The translations under genes and the position numbers were made by a program. Below the pieces are notes generated by a model. That model saw only the letters and a program-made list of their open reading frames with translations. It was not told where the DNA came from and did not search any database. 64,000 bases of DNA from Nomia melanderi (Eukaryota; Arthropoda; Insecta; Hymenoptera; Halictidae): positions 12,088,001 through 12,152,000 of the forward strand of contig NC_135010.1 of the NCBI RefSeq assembly GCF_051020985.1, written 5' to 3'. The number at the start of each line of letters is the position of its first letter. Within the stretch, counting starts at the first letter, position 1. This document shows positions 33,398-45,882 of the stretch, one piece after another.

Positions 33398-33547
33398 ATA
33401 TATATATATATATAAATATATATAGATATACATATATATATATATATATACATATACACATATACGTGTACACGCGTGATACAAACACACACATAATGTA
33501 TGTATATATATATATATACATATAAATATATATATATATATATATTA
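33398..33547. repeat. (TA)n microsatellite
   Basis: TA/TATAAATA runs interrupted by ACACATATACGTGTACACG. The frames across it are artefacts (Tyr/Ile-rich). Confidence 0.95.
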
Positions 33548-33798
33548 TTCTATTAATTATAACGATGATATTTTGAATCGGTTTTAAAATCAGATTGGTG
33601 CTGATACGTAAATGATAGAGGATAAGAGGCGTGACGATAAGGAGGAGCGGAGAGCGAATGCGTGAGGAGGGGAATGGAGAAAAAAGGAAACACGTGAAAT
33701 CGGGACGAGGAGGGAACGTGGAAGAAGGCTGAGACACCGTTAGGGTAGCAGCAAAGGATTAAAAAAATCAGTAGGGTATAGTCGATAGAGAGTAGCTC

Positions 33799-33804
33799 AA
33801 TAAA
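33799..33804 (+). terminator. AATAAA poly(A) signal candidate
   Basis: It follows the purine-rich downstream segment (CTCAATAAAAGAAG). The downstream sequence is purine-rich, not GT-rich, so it is a weak site. Confidence 0.25.
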
Positions 33805-34256
33805 AGAAGAAAAAAATGACGAACGGACGAGCAGAGAACGCGAAGGGGTTGGAGGGAGGAGTGGAGGGGGCGGGGTGGAACGGGGAAGTTGAGGTTAGGA
33901 GGGAAAGACTTTCGAAGGACCCTCGTCGAAGTCCGCTCATTCGGAATTTAATAATAATGAATAATAATAATAATAATGAACATCATCGTCGCGGAACAGC
34001 CCGGTACACGAAGAATCGCGAGCAGACCGAGTGGGTGAGGGAAGGGGTGGGGGGATCTCATTTCGTGGCAATACTTGAGAGGGAAAAAGAGAAGAAACGA
34101 AACGAAACGTAGACGAGACGAGAGAGAGTGAAGAAAGAATGAGGGGACGAGGAGGAGAGAAAAAAAAGGGATACGAGGAAATTTCAACGTACTAGAGAAT
34201 AGTCTTTTAAATTTCTATATTAAGACGTGTGATCTCTCTAATTATTGTACATTACA

Positions 34257-34345
34257 CATAATATATATGTATATATATATGTGTATATATATATATGTAT
34301 ATATATTATGATTATTATATGTACATATATATATATATACATATT
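34257..34345. repeat. (TA)n and TATG microsatellite
   Basis: An imperfect TA array with GTATATAT units. Confidence 0.95.
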
Positions 34346-36861
34346 ATTGATGATCTATACCTATAGATGACGAGATACATAAAATATATACGCGTATGCG
34401 TATGCGTATATACTATCCGTGTATACGTACGCGTATAGATAATTACGATTATACATATATTAGGCGTTCTACAGTTAGTCTTTTATCGTAATTAGACACA
34501 GAGATGATCTGAAGATTGAAATAATTGTGCGGCCATATTCTCTGTGGCCTGTTCGTAGTGCCTCGGAATTGCTGCTCGCGGCAGTGATTTGACCGTATTT
34601 TAGGAAGGTATATTAATAATTATATTCAAGAACTGCAATTATCGATACTCCGATGCAAGTGGAAGGGGTGGGGGGCGGGGGGTAGCAAGAAACGTGCGTG
34701 GAAAATGATGAGGAATGGAATGCATGTGTCTCTGTGTGTGTATGAGAGAGAGAGAGAGTGAGAGAAAATGAAAAAAAAATGAAAACGGCGAAAGTGGACG
34801 AAGACCACGATGGAAAACCGACGGGAGGAACAAACGAAAAACGGGATGATAAATTAAGGGGTAGGAACTTGGTGAGAGGGGGGATCGTGTCGTCAGGCGT
34901 CACGTTAATCGACTCATTATTTAATTATCAGAGGTTTACTTATATCGCGTTCGCGGGACCGCGCGAACGAAAAAGCAAGAGGATTATTCGATACGGGGGA
35001 GAAAATGCGAAACTCAGAGCCAATTCCGGTTGGGGCGGGGTGGGGGGTTGTGCGTAACAAGACGTGCAGGTGCGCCGGAAACCGCGGAAAGGAGGACCGA
35101 CGAGCGACCCTGTGGTTGTTCGTCGTCGTCGTCGATCGTTCCTCGTCGACGTTGTACACTTTTTGTTCGTTCGTTTTCTTCTTTCTTTCCCGCGCTCTCG
35201 CCGAGGAACATCGAAACGGAGACGGTGCTTCGGACCACCAACGGGGACACCGGAAGTCGGCGTTCCTCTTGTTCTCGGCTGTTTAAGCGTGTTAATATTC
35301 CAACGGTTTCCGATGTCTCTCTTTCTCTTTCCTCGGCGAATTTCAATCGATCGATCCTTAACCCCCTGTTCTGGGACTAGCTTTTCAAATTGCACCCTTT
35401 ATAATCACTGTTAATTATTTTCTGGATAAAGTATTCCGAAGATTATTAATTGATCACAGATATATCATTCGATTTTCGGATCAAGGATATTTTACTGTCA
35501 GACAATTCATTGGATACTTTAAATACTTGGAGAGTTATTGTTCAATTCTAATACAAAGTGATTCGTTGATTATACTTGCAAATTTTATTTATGTTACGAG
35601 GCGAGGGGTTATTATCGAAATAACGGAATTTCTGAATTTCAGTTTTCATGAATTCTACCCGAGGAACCTTAAACACGCGCGCAATAATTCAACGCGGAGT
35701 TTCCGCGACGAGACGCAACACGACTCGCCAATGACACTGTTAATTGGCTCCGTTATGCGCCGATCGGCGATCGTCGCCGCGTTCCGTTCCCCCGAGACAA
35801 TCATTTCTTCGCGAGAACTCGTATACGAATCGAATCGGAATTTCGCGAGGGAGACCTGTCGCGGAACGCGGAACGCTTGTTCCGCGCGTCACGACGATCA
35901 ACGGCCACGCACCTACGCGCGCGGAACGCGCCAAGAATTTTTCATTTCCCCTCGAACCCACGCGAACGTCAAATCTCCTCGAGACTTCTTCCATCGGCGT
36001 TTCTTGCGACGTAACTAGACAGCGGATTTTTTTGCGTCAGATAAACATTTCCTAAAGTGACATTTATAGAAACAAGGGTTGAGGAGCTAAGGGCTGGAAG
36101 CATTCAAAATTGTCGTTTCAACGAGTTTGATATTAAATATTCGAAACAAAGCGTTCTGAAATTTTTAGAAACATTTCTCTACTTTGTGCATTCGTTTCAT
36201 TTTATATAATTCTATGCAATTCTATGCAATTTTCGTTTCATTAACGCACTACGAAGCGTTTATATGATTAATATCTAGTCCTAAAAATTAACGATCGACG
36301 TTTATCAAGTGAACCTCGTTTAAAATCATTTCAGGTATCTGACGCTGTTGCGACGTCAATAATTGCGAAATAAATTAAATAACTCCAGTGTTAACGTACG
36401 AGATCGGTTGTCTAGACAAAACGTTACTCGCGTCTTTCTCGCGAGAAACAAGGATTCGCAGACGTTTCTAGTAGCAACGCGCGCAAACATGAAATTCCTT
36501 GGATCACGAAACCTGCGGGGAGTGGTCAGAACGAAAATTACAATGAAAACATTGCCACGGGCTCGGCGAGGGGGGTAGGAAGTGGTCGAGGGTGGACTTA
36601 TCCGAAGCACCGGTGAAATAATAAAAGGTATATTTATGCGGAGCCGTGTCCCGGCCCCAGAATTCAATTCGAAACTAAAATACTCTTGACACACGCGTCG
36701 CGGTTTTTACGTCCGCTCGATCAACTGCCGGGGGATTTAACTGGCGGGGGCGGGAGGGGGAGGAGAGAAGAGAACGAGCGAATCTGTCGTTGTAAAGAGT
36801 GTGTAGATACGAATCTTGTTTATTGTTCTAGCTCGTCGTTCACGATATATCATCTCATATC

Positions 36862-36913
36862 TTATTATTATTTTTATTATTATTATCATCACTATTACGT
36901 CTATTAATTATTA
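36862..36913. repeat. (ATT)n microsatellite
   Basis: TTATTATTATTTTTATTATT array, with a CTATTA tail. Confidence 0.9.
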
Positions 36914-37429
36914 ACTATTATTAAGTCTCCTCGCGACAGAGTGAGAGTGAGAGAGTGAGAGAGCGAGAGAAAGTGCGGGAGAGAAAGAGATGTTTTGCAT
37001 AAAATGCAGTGGTTAGTTCTTCCTATTTTTCTCTTTTTTTTTTAATAGAGTTTCTTGTCTATTCTATTGTTGTACTTTTTTTTTTTAATTAGTCGAAACC
37101 GTACTCTACACGCCCGACACCGTTGGCAACCGTTTTCCTTCTATATTCTTTGAACGGATTTTAATCGAGTACCAGTGCTTAATGCTTTGTTATCATACTC
37201 TTAATCTCGCAGTCACAAAATCGACCGTGTGATATGATACATACGACGCGTATATACGTACGTTTGCATACTGCATACTATAGAATATAACGGACTATAT
37301 TTATAGTGTGTGCCCGCGGAATAAGAATTGGTTTTTTTTTCTTTTTCTTTTTTTTTTTACATACTGTTTATAATCGTTCGTGTCGTGTATATGAATGTAT
37401 ATATGCAACCGAACGTGTCACATGTTTAT

Positions 37430-37448
37430 ATAAATATTATACATATAC

Positions 37449-37480
<32 letters not shown>

Positions 37481-37483
37481 TTT
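37430..37483. repeat. (TA)n microsatellite
   Basis: An AT run interrupted by ACATATACAT. Confidence 0.9.
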
Positions 37484-37712
37484 ATAGATTTTGCAAAAGA
37501 ATTTGCAAAAATCGAAGAGAAGAATTTCATTGGCCAGCTGATCTGGCCCGACTACTGCAAACAGGGACGCGTTTATATTTTTTACGTTTTTATGTTCCGT
37601 GTGTAGAACGTGCCCCGGCCCCGCGGAACTCGTTGCGAACTGCCGCGCGAAAACTGGTTTCGGGTGGTCGGACGACGTCAGTGCGTTCTGTGGTGCCATT
37701 TCGATCGACAAG

Positions 37713-37715
37713 ACA

Positions 37716-37746
<31 letters not shown>

Positions 37747-37747
37747 G
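37713..37747. repeat. (ACGC)n tetranucleotide array
   Basis: About nine ACGC units without interruption. Confidence 0.95.
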
Positions 37748-38622
37748 AATGTTTCCACGAGCGGGAAAATCGCCGCGGACACGCGGCCAAGCGCACTGTG
37801 ATATCGATTCGGTGATGTACGAAAGGAGGCGCGACGTGATTCGACAAATCGGAGAAAAAGATGAGGAAAATTGAAAAAAAAAGATATCGAAAACTCGAAG
37901 GGTAGACGAAGCGAGAGAAATTAGCGAATGATGAGAAAAATTGGAGATACCGTGGAGAAAGGGAAAGCGCGCGAAAGGAAAAACTAAAGATGGGAAAATT
38001 AGAAAAAAAAGCGGCGAAGAAAAGAGGAAAGGGAAAGCGGAAAAGTCAGATAGGAAATGATAAAAAGAATACTAAAGAAACGGGGGAGAGAAGGCGAGAG
38101 ATCGAAGTAAAAGATGGAAAACAAAAGAAAAAGTGATGATAGAGAGAAGAAAGAGAAAAAAGAGGGGTGAGCGCGAGAAACCGAATCGCGGCGAGGGGGG
38201 TTGGAAACGGGAGATGAAGATCGCGGAGGAGTCGCGGGACGATCCGGATGATCCGCGGGGTGATGTTAACGTTCTAACGACGCGCCCATGTATACGATGT
38301 TTATTATCATACGTTTTATTTATAAGAAGCGATTTTTCTATTGTAATAGTGTACAGTGTTTGCGAGATTAACGATTAACATTTAAGCCGACGCCGTGGAT
38401 CGTCTCTCGCCCCGTGGTTATCGGCCGTTCAACCGTTGTTCTTTTATTTTTCTTCCTTTTTTTTCCCTTTTTCTCGAATGATTTATCCGTTCGAGATATT
38501 CTTACGGGGTTGACGCTGTGCCCGTTGCGGCCGACGCCGACGCCGCTCGACGATCGATGGATCGAGGAACTGGCACGGAGCTGCTGCTCTCTCGCAGGAG
38601 AGGCAAAGGAGGCGCAAAAGGA

Positions 38623-38722
38623 AAAAAGGAGAAGAAAGAGAAAGAGAGAGAGTGAGAGAGAGAGAGAGAGAGAAGGGTAGAGATAGAGTAATACATAGAG
38701 AGAGAGGGAGAGAGTGAGTAAG
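38623..38722. repeat. GA-rich array
   Basis: GAAAGAGAGAGAGTGAGAGAG-type sequence with a GAGA core at 38655-38673. Confidence 0.9.
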
Positions 38723-38937
38723 AGAGTAGGGAAGGGGGGGAAAAAAAGAAAAAACGTGCGTTCGCAGCGTCGATCGAATAACTATTTCGCGATTGCCGAC
38801 GTCGTCCGGCCGCCTCTTGGCCAACTTGTTAAACCGACTGTTTTTTCTTGTTCAACGACTACCGATGCATTTATTATATATTATATATTATATATATTAT
38901 ATACATATTCTTTTTCTCTTTCCTCGATCCTTCTTTT

Positions 38938-38945
38938 TTTATTAC

Positions 38946-38991
<46 letters not shown>

Positions 38992-39019
38992 AATATTATT
39001 ATTATTATTATTATTATTT
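38938..39019. repeat. (ATT)n microsatellite
   Basis: About 25 ATT units with one AAAT interruption. Related ATT/AATT arrays follow at 39212-39300 and 39539-39608. Confidence 0.95.
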
Positions 39020-39211
39020 ATCGCTTGTTGCACGTTCGATCGTGACAGGAGGGAAGTCCAAGCACGCTCGATCGATCGGTGAGATCGATCGAACGCGCGA
39101 ACGGCTCGCAACGTTTCTCGGCGACGGAACTTCCGCCGACGTGCGTCTGTATACGTAAAACGGAATGGACGAGGAACACCGTGCGAGGCGATCTTGTGTT
39201 TCTCCAAGTTT

Positions 39212-39215
39212 GTTT

Positions 39216-39247
<32 letters not shown>

Positions 39248-39300
39248 AATTATTAATTTTAATTAATTAATTATTATTATTATTAATTATTATTTTGTAA
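39212..39300. repeat. (ATT)n / AATT microsatellite
   Basis: ATT units pass into TTAATTATTAATT and then into three TTTTGTAA units (39293-39320). Confidence 0.9.
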
Positions 39301-39538
39301 TTTTGTAATTTTGTAATTTTTATCACGTCATCCCCCGGAAATCATGAATACTTTTTACTCGGTTGTGTGCTTTCAGAGACGAGGAGAGTCGCGCAGGCGG
39401 GCCGCGTCATCCGTGTCGTCCACCGAATGCTCAACATAGAATTAGGTTTAAGCTCTATATATATATACATATACATATATATATATATATTTTACCTAAC
39501 GATTATGTAAATTATTGTTTTCTTTCTACCCTTCTTTT

Positions 39539-39559
39539 TTTTATTATTATCTTCATTGC

Positions 39560-39605
<46 letters not shown>

Positions 39606-39608
39606 ATT
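39539..39608. repeat. (ATT)n microsatellite
   Basis: Third ATT array in 700 bases. One interruption (CTTCATTGC). Confidence 0.95.
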
Positions 39609-40043
39609 ATATATTTTCTCTCTACCCTCCCTTATACAAGACTCAGGGCTGACAAGCCTCGCGACTGGATGACGCGACCCGGATAGATCTCTCTCTCCGG
39701 ATTTCTTTTTTTTTTCACCCCTTGATTACTCTCTAGTTGCGCCCTTCCCTGTTCCGCGTTCGTGTTCTCCCTGTTTCCCTTCATACTCGCCCCCTTTTTT
39801 CGTCTTCCTGCATTCCCCCGGTAACGAGGAACCCTTCGCGACGCTTCCTTCTCGTTCGCGTGTTTCTTTTTTATTTTTGTTCTTTTCGTCTTCTTTATTG
39901 TTAATTTATACACGGCGATCAACCTTGAACGAAGCTGCTAGGTGTGTCTGGTTTCTCGTTCGTACACCATCGATCTTCCCTACCATGCCCCGACACCCTT
40001 CGAGAGATCTCGCTTTCAAAATTTAGCTTTAAGAGAGACAGAG

Positions 40044-40044
40044 C

Positions 40045-40071
<27 letters not shown>
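40044..40071. repeat. (GT)n microsatellite
   Basis: A run of about 14 GT units, followed by GCTGTGCGTG and a GA run. Confidence 0.95.
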
Positions 40072-40075
<4 letters not shown>

Positions 40076-40139
40076 GCGTGTGCAAGAAAGAGAGAGAGAG
40101 TGAGAGAGAAAATGATGTTTCCGATGCTGATGCAGGTGC

Positions 40140-40145
40140 AATAAA
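40140..40145 (+). terminator. Distal AATAAA poly(A) signal candidate
   Basis: It sits in GTGCAATAAACGTTAC, near the end of the microsatellite-rich block. Further candidates lie at 41066 and 42352-42371. Confidence 0.25.
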
Positions 40146-41667
40146 CGTTACAGATGCGCATACGTACACTTAGGATCGTGACACGATGCGTTGGAAACCG
40201 TTGCGAGAGTTTCGTCGGGCGAGATCGCTTTTAGGACGCGCCGAGAGACAACCGGAAGTCGCGTTTCTCTTATCGATCATCTCCGCTCTTCTCTTTCGCT
40301 CGAGCGCTTCCCCCCTTTGTTCATTCTCTGAATTTTCAAACTCGACGGACGTCCGTGCGCGTCTCTACCCCCGCCATTTTGTAATCCTCGAGGTCCCCGC
40401 GGAATCAGGTTCTCGCGTGTACTTAGCCGTTTCAACGCACGCGTAGGTCGCGATTTATTTATATATATATATATAGATTCTTTCTTTTTTATATGGATAT
40501 ATGTATATGTTACTCATCCGACAACTCGCGGACGATCGTAAAATGTAGAAGGGTTGCGGGAGGACTGAGGAACCGATGTTAGCGTGGGAACGGGAACGAA
40601 GGAAGAAACAAAAAACAGATTAAAAAGGGAGTTACGAGGATGCGAGACGCACACACGCGTACGCGCGCGAGGCGATCACCCGGCGAAACACGGCCGGGCG
40701 CGAGGATCCCTTTTATTTTTACGATTTATAATATACACGAGAGCAGCGAATCACTGAGCCAAGACTGACCTCTTTGTGTTCCTTTATTCCCCTCTGTTCT
40801 TTTTTCCTTTCGGTCCTTAAATCGCACGGATTCCGCGTGTTCCCGCGGATCGACGGATTTTCGTTTCGACGTATCCAGCGCAGCCCGTTCTCTTTTTCCG
40901 TTCCCTCTCCCTGTACAGTTCGCGAGACCGTGAGGAATTCGACGCTTTAAATCAGTCTTCGATGTACTGTGACGAACGGCGAAACGGGACGAGTACGCGC
41001 GTACACCTTTGCGCAACGATTTCACGAAAATCAGAAGACGACGGAAAAAGAGAGAACAAGATCGCAATAAAATTTGAATGAAACCTTATTTTCTCGCGCA
41101 CTCTCATTTCGCTTTTTTCGATCGTTTAAGCTCGATCTCCGATTCCTCGGTTCACGACGCTCCCGTTACGTTTGTTTTACCTTGTCCTTGTTCTTCCTTT
41201 TGTTTTACTTTTGTTAACTCGGTCGAGTCTAGGTCCAGGTCTCGTTGCTGTCCGATCAAACGTGAAACACCACCGCGCGACGGACGTTCTTAATTAGTGG
41301 AAATTTAGGGAGCGAGCGAAAGGGGGGCGGAAACCACGCGAGAGTGAGAGCGAGAGAGAGAAAGAGAGAGAAAGAGATGGAGGAAAGACGAAACTCTTTC
41401 GTCCTCATATTTTGTGACTGACGAGCGAAGGCGAGGGGTTCGGGCTCGGTGTCTCGAACCCGACTCTCCCGAAGATACCATCAGAAATTCCTGTTCCGTT
41501 TCGATCCGTCGCCGGGACACCCCCCTGTTCTCCCAGCACCCTGCTCACCTTGCCACCCTCGATCCCTCGCTAATCCCGACGCAGCTCCGCGATGCGTCTT
41601 AACGCATTATTTACCGGCAGTTGTCGAACAGTTCATTGAACATTCACGATCAGCCCGTAAAGATCCC

Positions 41668-41876
41668 TTAACCGTTTCGAGACGGATTTTCGAGACCAGT
41701 TTTTCGAAAACCGATGATGTTACCACACGGCCGCTTCACGGTCGACCGATCTTTCGACGTTGAGAAATTGTAGCAGCGCCGTGCGTTCCTGAAATTAATG
41801 AAGGTCCGTTCACGACGAAGCGAGAAATTCCAGTAGATCGCTTGTTAATCAGCCTGAACAGTCTCGAAAGGGTTAA
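41668..41876 (+). mobile_element. piggyBac-like MITE (CCGTTTCGAGAC termini)
   Basis: It starts TTAACCGTTTCGAGACGG and ends CAGTCTCGAAAGGGTTAA. The two ends are imperfect inverted repeats inside TTAA sites (41668-41671, 41873-41876). A distinct family, one copy in the window. Non-coding. If real, it would sit within the putative long 3'UTR. Confidence 0.7.
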
Positions 41877-42351
41877 TAAGCGTTTCACCGTTAATACGAT
41901 TGCGATCCGGATTCAATCAATCATTCGGGGTAACGTAATCTGATTACTTTCATTAAGACTATCGTTTCAAGAACGTTTTTAGATTTCCCTCTGGTATAAG
42001 ACAGTCATTAAAAAACCTATCAATAATCTGCCGGTAAATGAAGCGTTGACCCTCGCGTTGGCAACCTTTCTACACGGTTTCATTCTCCCGTGGAAATTTC
42101 GAAACGTCACTTTGGATTCTCTTCGAATTGTTTCGATTGTAATTATTCGATGTATTCTTTTGATCGGATTTCGACCAGTGCAGACACTTAGGTTGCCAAA
42201 GCGAGGATCGAACCGCGCGCCGCGTAGATCGTAATTAATCGAAGTCGCGCGCAAGACGAGCGAACGATCGCGAGAGTCCCGCGCGCGGCCCCGAGCGTGT
42301 TCTCTGTTTTTCTCATTTTCACCGTCTCCTCTATTTTTTTTTTTTTATACG

Positions 42352-42371
42352 AATAAAACTTGCGAAATAAA
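42352..42371 (+). terminator. Pair of AATAAA poly(A) signal candidates
   Basis: Two hexamers (42352-42357 and 42366-42371) follow a T-run. They are the last dense polyadenylation-like context downstream of the zinc-finger gene. Confidence 0.25.
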
Positions 42372-43675
42372 ACCTGAGGCGCTTGGGCGTCGAGAGACAA
42401 ACCCCTATTCCGTTTTGTTTTTTTTCTATTCTCTTTCGTTGCATTATCATTTCCCGGTGTTCTCTCTTTCCGTTTCCTCCTGTTTGTTGTTTTAGCCGCC
42501 GTTCCGCGGGATTCGAGACAGAAAGAGCTCCAATAATCTATCCCGATACCTCGATCCTACGACCCCCTCTAAATTGAAACGATCGAGACGATCTTCCATC
42601 TTAAATTTCTACAGATCATTTACCTATCGCCACGCGAATCCGTGGAATAATCGAATCTGCAGAAACAACTTTTAGAAATGCCCCAGTTTCCTCAGCGGTA
42701 CCATTGACAATGATTTCATCACAACCGTCGAACAATCAGCAATACAAGCCGATGAAAATTCTCGAGCATTCAAAATTCGCGTTCTGAAATTATAAGAACT
42801 CCAAGAGATCAAATCCAATTAATTTACAAGTTTGCATATCGCTGAACCGATCACTCGATTCGTTTCTCGAGCATCCACTTTCCATAATTACAGAAGAAAT
42901 TTAACCGATCGTTCGACGCATTCGGTAGCCCCAGCGCGAGGCGGTCCGATTTTTCCTCTCCGAGGAAGGACGATTATCGAGCATGGAAAGATCGAGGTTC
43001 CGCGGAGAGATCCTCTCCCGTCGCGTCGTAAATCCCGTGCGAAATCGTGCGCGCCGTGGATCCGCGGGACGCGTGCAACCAGTTCTGGCCGTCGCGTCGG
43101 TGCCGGCCGCTTGTCAGAACGCCGCGGTCTCGATTTGGATTATTTGCCGGCGCGGCGGCACTAATACGCGCGCGCGGACGCACGGAATGCGATCCGATCG
43201 CGCGCGTCCACCGGGCACAATTAATATGTAACGGTCGGGGCCCGTTCACGAATCATTTGTTATAATCGTTAATTGTTACCGATCTGCAATTGAAATCTGG
43301 GGCCGGCAGCGCGGCGGGGCTTAATTAATAATTGCGGCAAGTGACTCGCGATCGGCCGGCGCATTTTAATCGTCGGGCACCGGGACGCGAGCGTGGATTA
43401 CGTTTTGATGCCGGGACTCCGTCACGCGAGATCGCACATTAAAATCTCCGCTGGCCATGCGGGCGCAGGAGCCATTTGCTTTCGTCGGGGCGCAGGGGTT
43501 CTCCAGTTTCGCGCGCCGGAAGACAATGCGGAGGATCTTGGGGACTTCGTTCGCGTTGGGAACGTGTCAGAACTAGTCTTAGCTTCTTGAAATTGAAGGG
43601 GAACTCTGATAGTGTACTGAGACTTCGATTGACAATCAATTCACGTATTGTTCAGTTGCTGGAATAATTCCGTGG
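42372..43675. other. Unique non-coding DNA
   Basis: CpG-rich between about 42900 and 43550. The frames overlap on both strands, with no domain. No repeat or RNA gene recognised. Confidence 0.5.
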
Positions 43676-43855
43676 GGTCACCGGTGACCTCAACCGAATC
43701 GAATTAGTATGATTCATTCGATTGAACTATTATTTGAAAGATCTATATTATAAGTAATACCACCTGCAGCGACATTTGACAAGAACCTGCAATAAGTCGA
43801 TGCTACGGTATCATTTGCATATTTTCCTGCAAAATCGTGCGCACTCAACGTGTTG
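43676..43855 (+). repeat. Degraded TTAA element with GGTCACCGGTGACC palindrome
   Basis: A 14-base perfect palindrome GGTCACCGGTGACC (43676-43689) begins the segment, and GCACTCAACGTGTTGA ends it. The same motifs in the same order are condensed at 1212-1245. It looks like remains of one MITE family, one end carrying the palindrome and the other ACGTTGA. Confidence 0.35.
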
Positions 43856-44680
43856 ATTTGTGAATAATTGCGAGAAAGTCAGGAATAGGTTATTTTCATT
43901 CGTCCGGTGGTTCTAGTAACATCGACACGTTTGGGTAACTCGAGCTCCGAGTTGAAAATTGAAGGAAATTTCTAAAGTGATTGATAAGAATGACGTACGG
44001 AAGCTTCATAGAGCGAAGAATCAAAATTTCCGGGGAACGATTAATCTTCGGAGACGAGTGTATAATCGATACCAGCGATTTAGATCGGAATTGGTTTCCA
44101 GTGTCGGTCTCTAAGATTCGAGACAGAGGGGTTTGACGGGGTTTTAAGGAGACAATCGCCTGCCGAATTCCGTGATAGCCGTTTAACGAGCCGACCGCGC
44201 GGAGGACAGTTTAATTGACGGACGTACGCGGCGGACACACGCGCGCGACGCCGCGCGTCGATCGATCGGAAAGTTCGAGCGATTCCGCGGCGCGTAACGA
44301 GTTTGAGAAACTCTGCCGTCTGCGAGGAGCTGCGCGACTGCACTTGACTTTCCAACTTCACGACCATCGAGCGCTGCTGCTGCCGCAGCAGCAGCAGCAA
44401 AAGCAGCGGCCCGTCTGCGTGAAGTACGCGGTGCTCGAAAGGGAAATCGAAACGAGCGCCGCTGCGACTGGGATCTTCCAGCCGAAATGTCCCTAGAGAT
44501 CGTGGAACATCCTGTGAATCTCTTAACGATCAATCGAGTGCCTGCGCTTAACGCCAAACGTACGAGCACTCTGTAACACCTATTATAGACAATGCAATAA
44601 CTGGTTATAAAATGGTAAACAAATGGAACGAGAGATTTATCTTAGCGAAAGGAGAAAGAAGGAAAGAACAATGGAACTGA
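43856..44680. other. Unique non-coding DNA
   Basis: It contains a short GCTGCTGCTGCCGCAGCAGCAGC palindromic triplet run (about 44372-44398) and CpG-rich sequence. No gene supported. Confidence 0.5.
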
Positions 44681-44873
44681 TTAACACTAGGTTTAAGGGG
44701 AATTTATTGTACACTTCATTGTATTCCTAAAAGAATCGATGCTCGTTTATTTAGATTGTGGAAACTGGAGATTTGTTCGAGATCGGAGATTAAATCGGCG
44801 TAAACATTTACAAAATAATATTTCTAAAATCCAGTATGCGTCAATTTGACGCGTTCCGTAAACCTAGCGTTAA
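44681..44873 (-). mobile_element. piggyBac-like MITE, family B, inverted copy
   Basis: It starts TTAACACTAGGTTTAAGG and ends GCGTTCCGTAAACCTAGCGTTAA (TTAA 44681-44684 and 44870-44873). Read in reverse, the right end is colinear with the left end of 1242-1437 through GGAACGCGTCAAATTGACGC and the ATTTTAGAAATATTATTTTG block. Confidence 0.85.
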
Positions 44874-45654
44874 TCGGACAATACGAGAACTGATATAAAG
44901 TTGAATGGATGGAGGAAGCAAAATTTTTAATTGAGTATGGTAACCGGTACGTTTAGTGTTAACGCGTTCATGGTCACGTTCGTAGCGTAATTTGCATGTT
45001 GCGTAAAGGAAATGGAATGACTTTCGCGTGCGTTGGTAGTTGAAATGGTAACGCACGGTGCAGGGAAGGTGACACGCTGGTTTCCTCGAATCCGATTTGC
45101 ATTTTACACAGCCGATCTCTCGCGTTTAAGGAAATATTGCGACCGCGAGGATCGCCGACGAAACGAGAGCCGATCGCGCGAAACTAGACCAGTCGAAAGC
45201 GACGTTTGTTTTCACCGCGTATTCTCTTGCGAGCGTGATCGATCGTTCCGATCGATCGAACAACACCTGTTACGACGAGACGAAAGAAAAACAGCGATCA
45301 AGGGGAAAGAAGGAAAAAACGAGTTCAGCTGCGCGCGATAACGTTTAATCAGGCTGAACGGGATCGTGTAGTCGGTCTTATCGGGAAGATAGGATATTCG
45401 CGGTTGGTTCAATCGTTTGGCCTCACTCCGCCGCGATAGGATAACGCGTGGTTAATGAGCACGCCGGGAAACGTGTTTATTATACGCTCGGATAATTAGT
45501 ACAAAACGGAGAGGAAAGGACGCGGAAAAAGGTCCGACACGAATGCGGAGACCCGGTGCGAATACGCGTCGATCGATCGAGGAATCGACAGGGGAGCGAC
45601 GTTCGCCGCGCGAATGACGATCCGACGGCGTCAACCTTCTCGTCATTATCTAAC

Positions 45655-45696
<42 letters not shown>

Positions 45697-45882
45697 GAAC
45701 GGAGGAGGAACGCTGGCGGGAGGGGAAGCAGATAAACGAAAGAGCACGCGGTTGCAAGAGCGAAGTCTGAAGTAGATAAGAGCACCGATGACGATCGAGA
45801 AGACGATACACTCTGCGGGCATGGCGGATCGACCTCTGACACGGTCGCCGATGCCCGGAATCGCCGCGATAACGTGACCGTC
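44874..45882. other. Unique non-coding DNA with a GA microsatellite
   Basis: CpG-rich unique sequence; (GA)n at 45659-45695. A solo GTTTAGTGTTAACG near 44950 resembles a MITE end. No gene supported. Confidence 0.5.
45659..45695. repeat. (GA)n microsatellite
   Basis: An uninterrupted AG run of about 18 units. Confidence 0.95.

Larger units (their letters stand above)
31003..42371 (+). other. Downstream region, candidate very long 3'UTR
   Basis: No coding domain is seen in these 11 kb. About 32455-34200 and 37850-38260 are strongly A/G-rich on the plus strand, and AT, ATT, GA and GT microsatellites are dense. Several AATAAA hexamers are present (31377, 33799, 40140, 41066, 42352, 42366) and there is a Pumilio-type TGTAAATA near 32665. 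The segment 35400-36700 is more ordinary unique DNA and may break the UTR. Long, repeat-rich 3'UTRs are usual for insect neural transcription factors, so a distal end near 40-42 kb is plausible but unproven. Confidence 0.3.

Noticed and set aside
38881..39207. Asn-rich minus frame
   Set aside because: Reverse reading of an ATT microsatellite.
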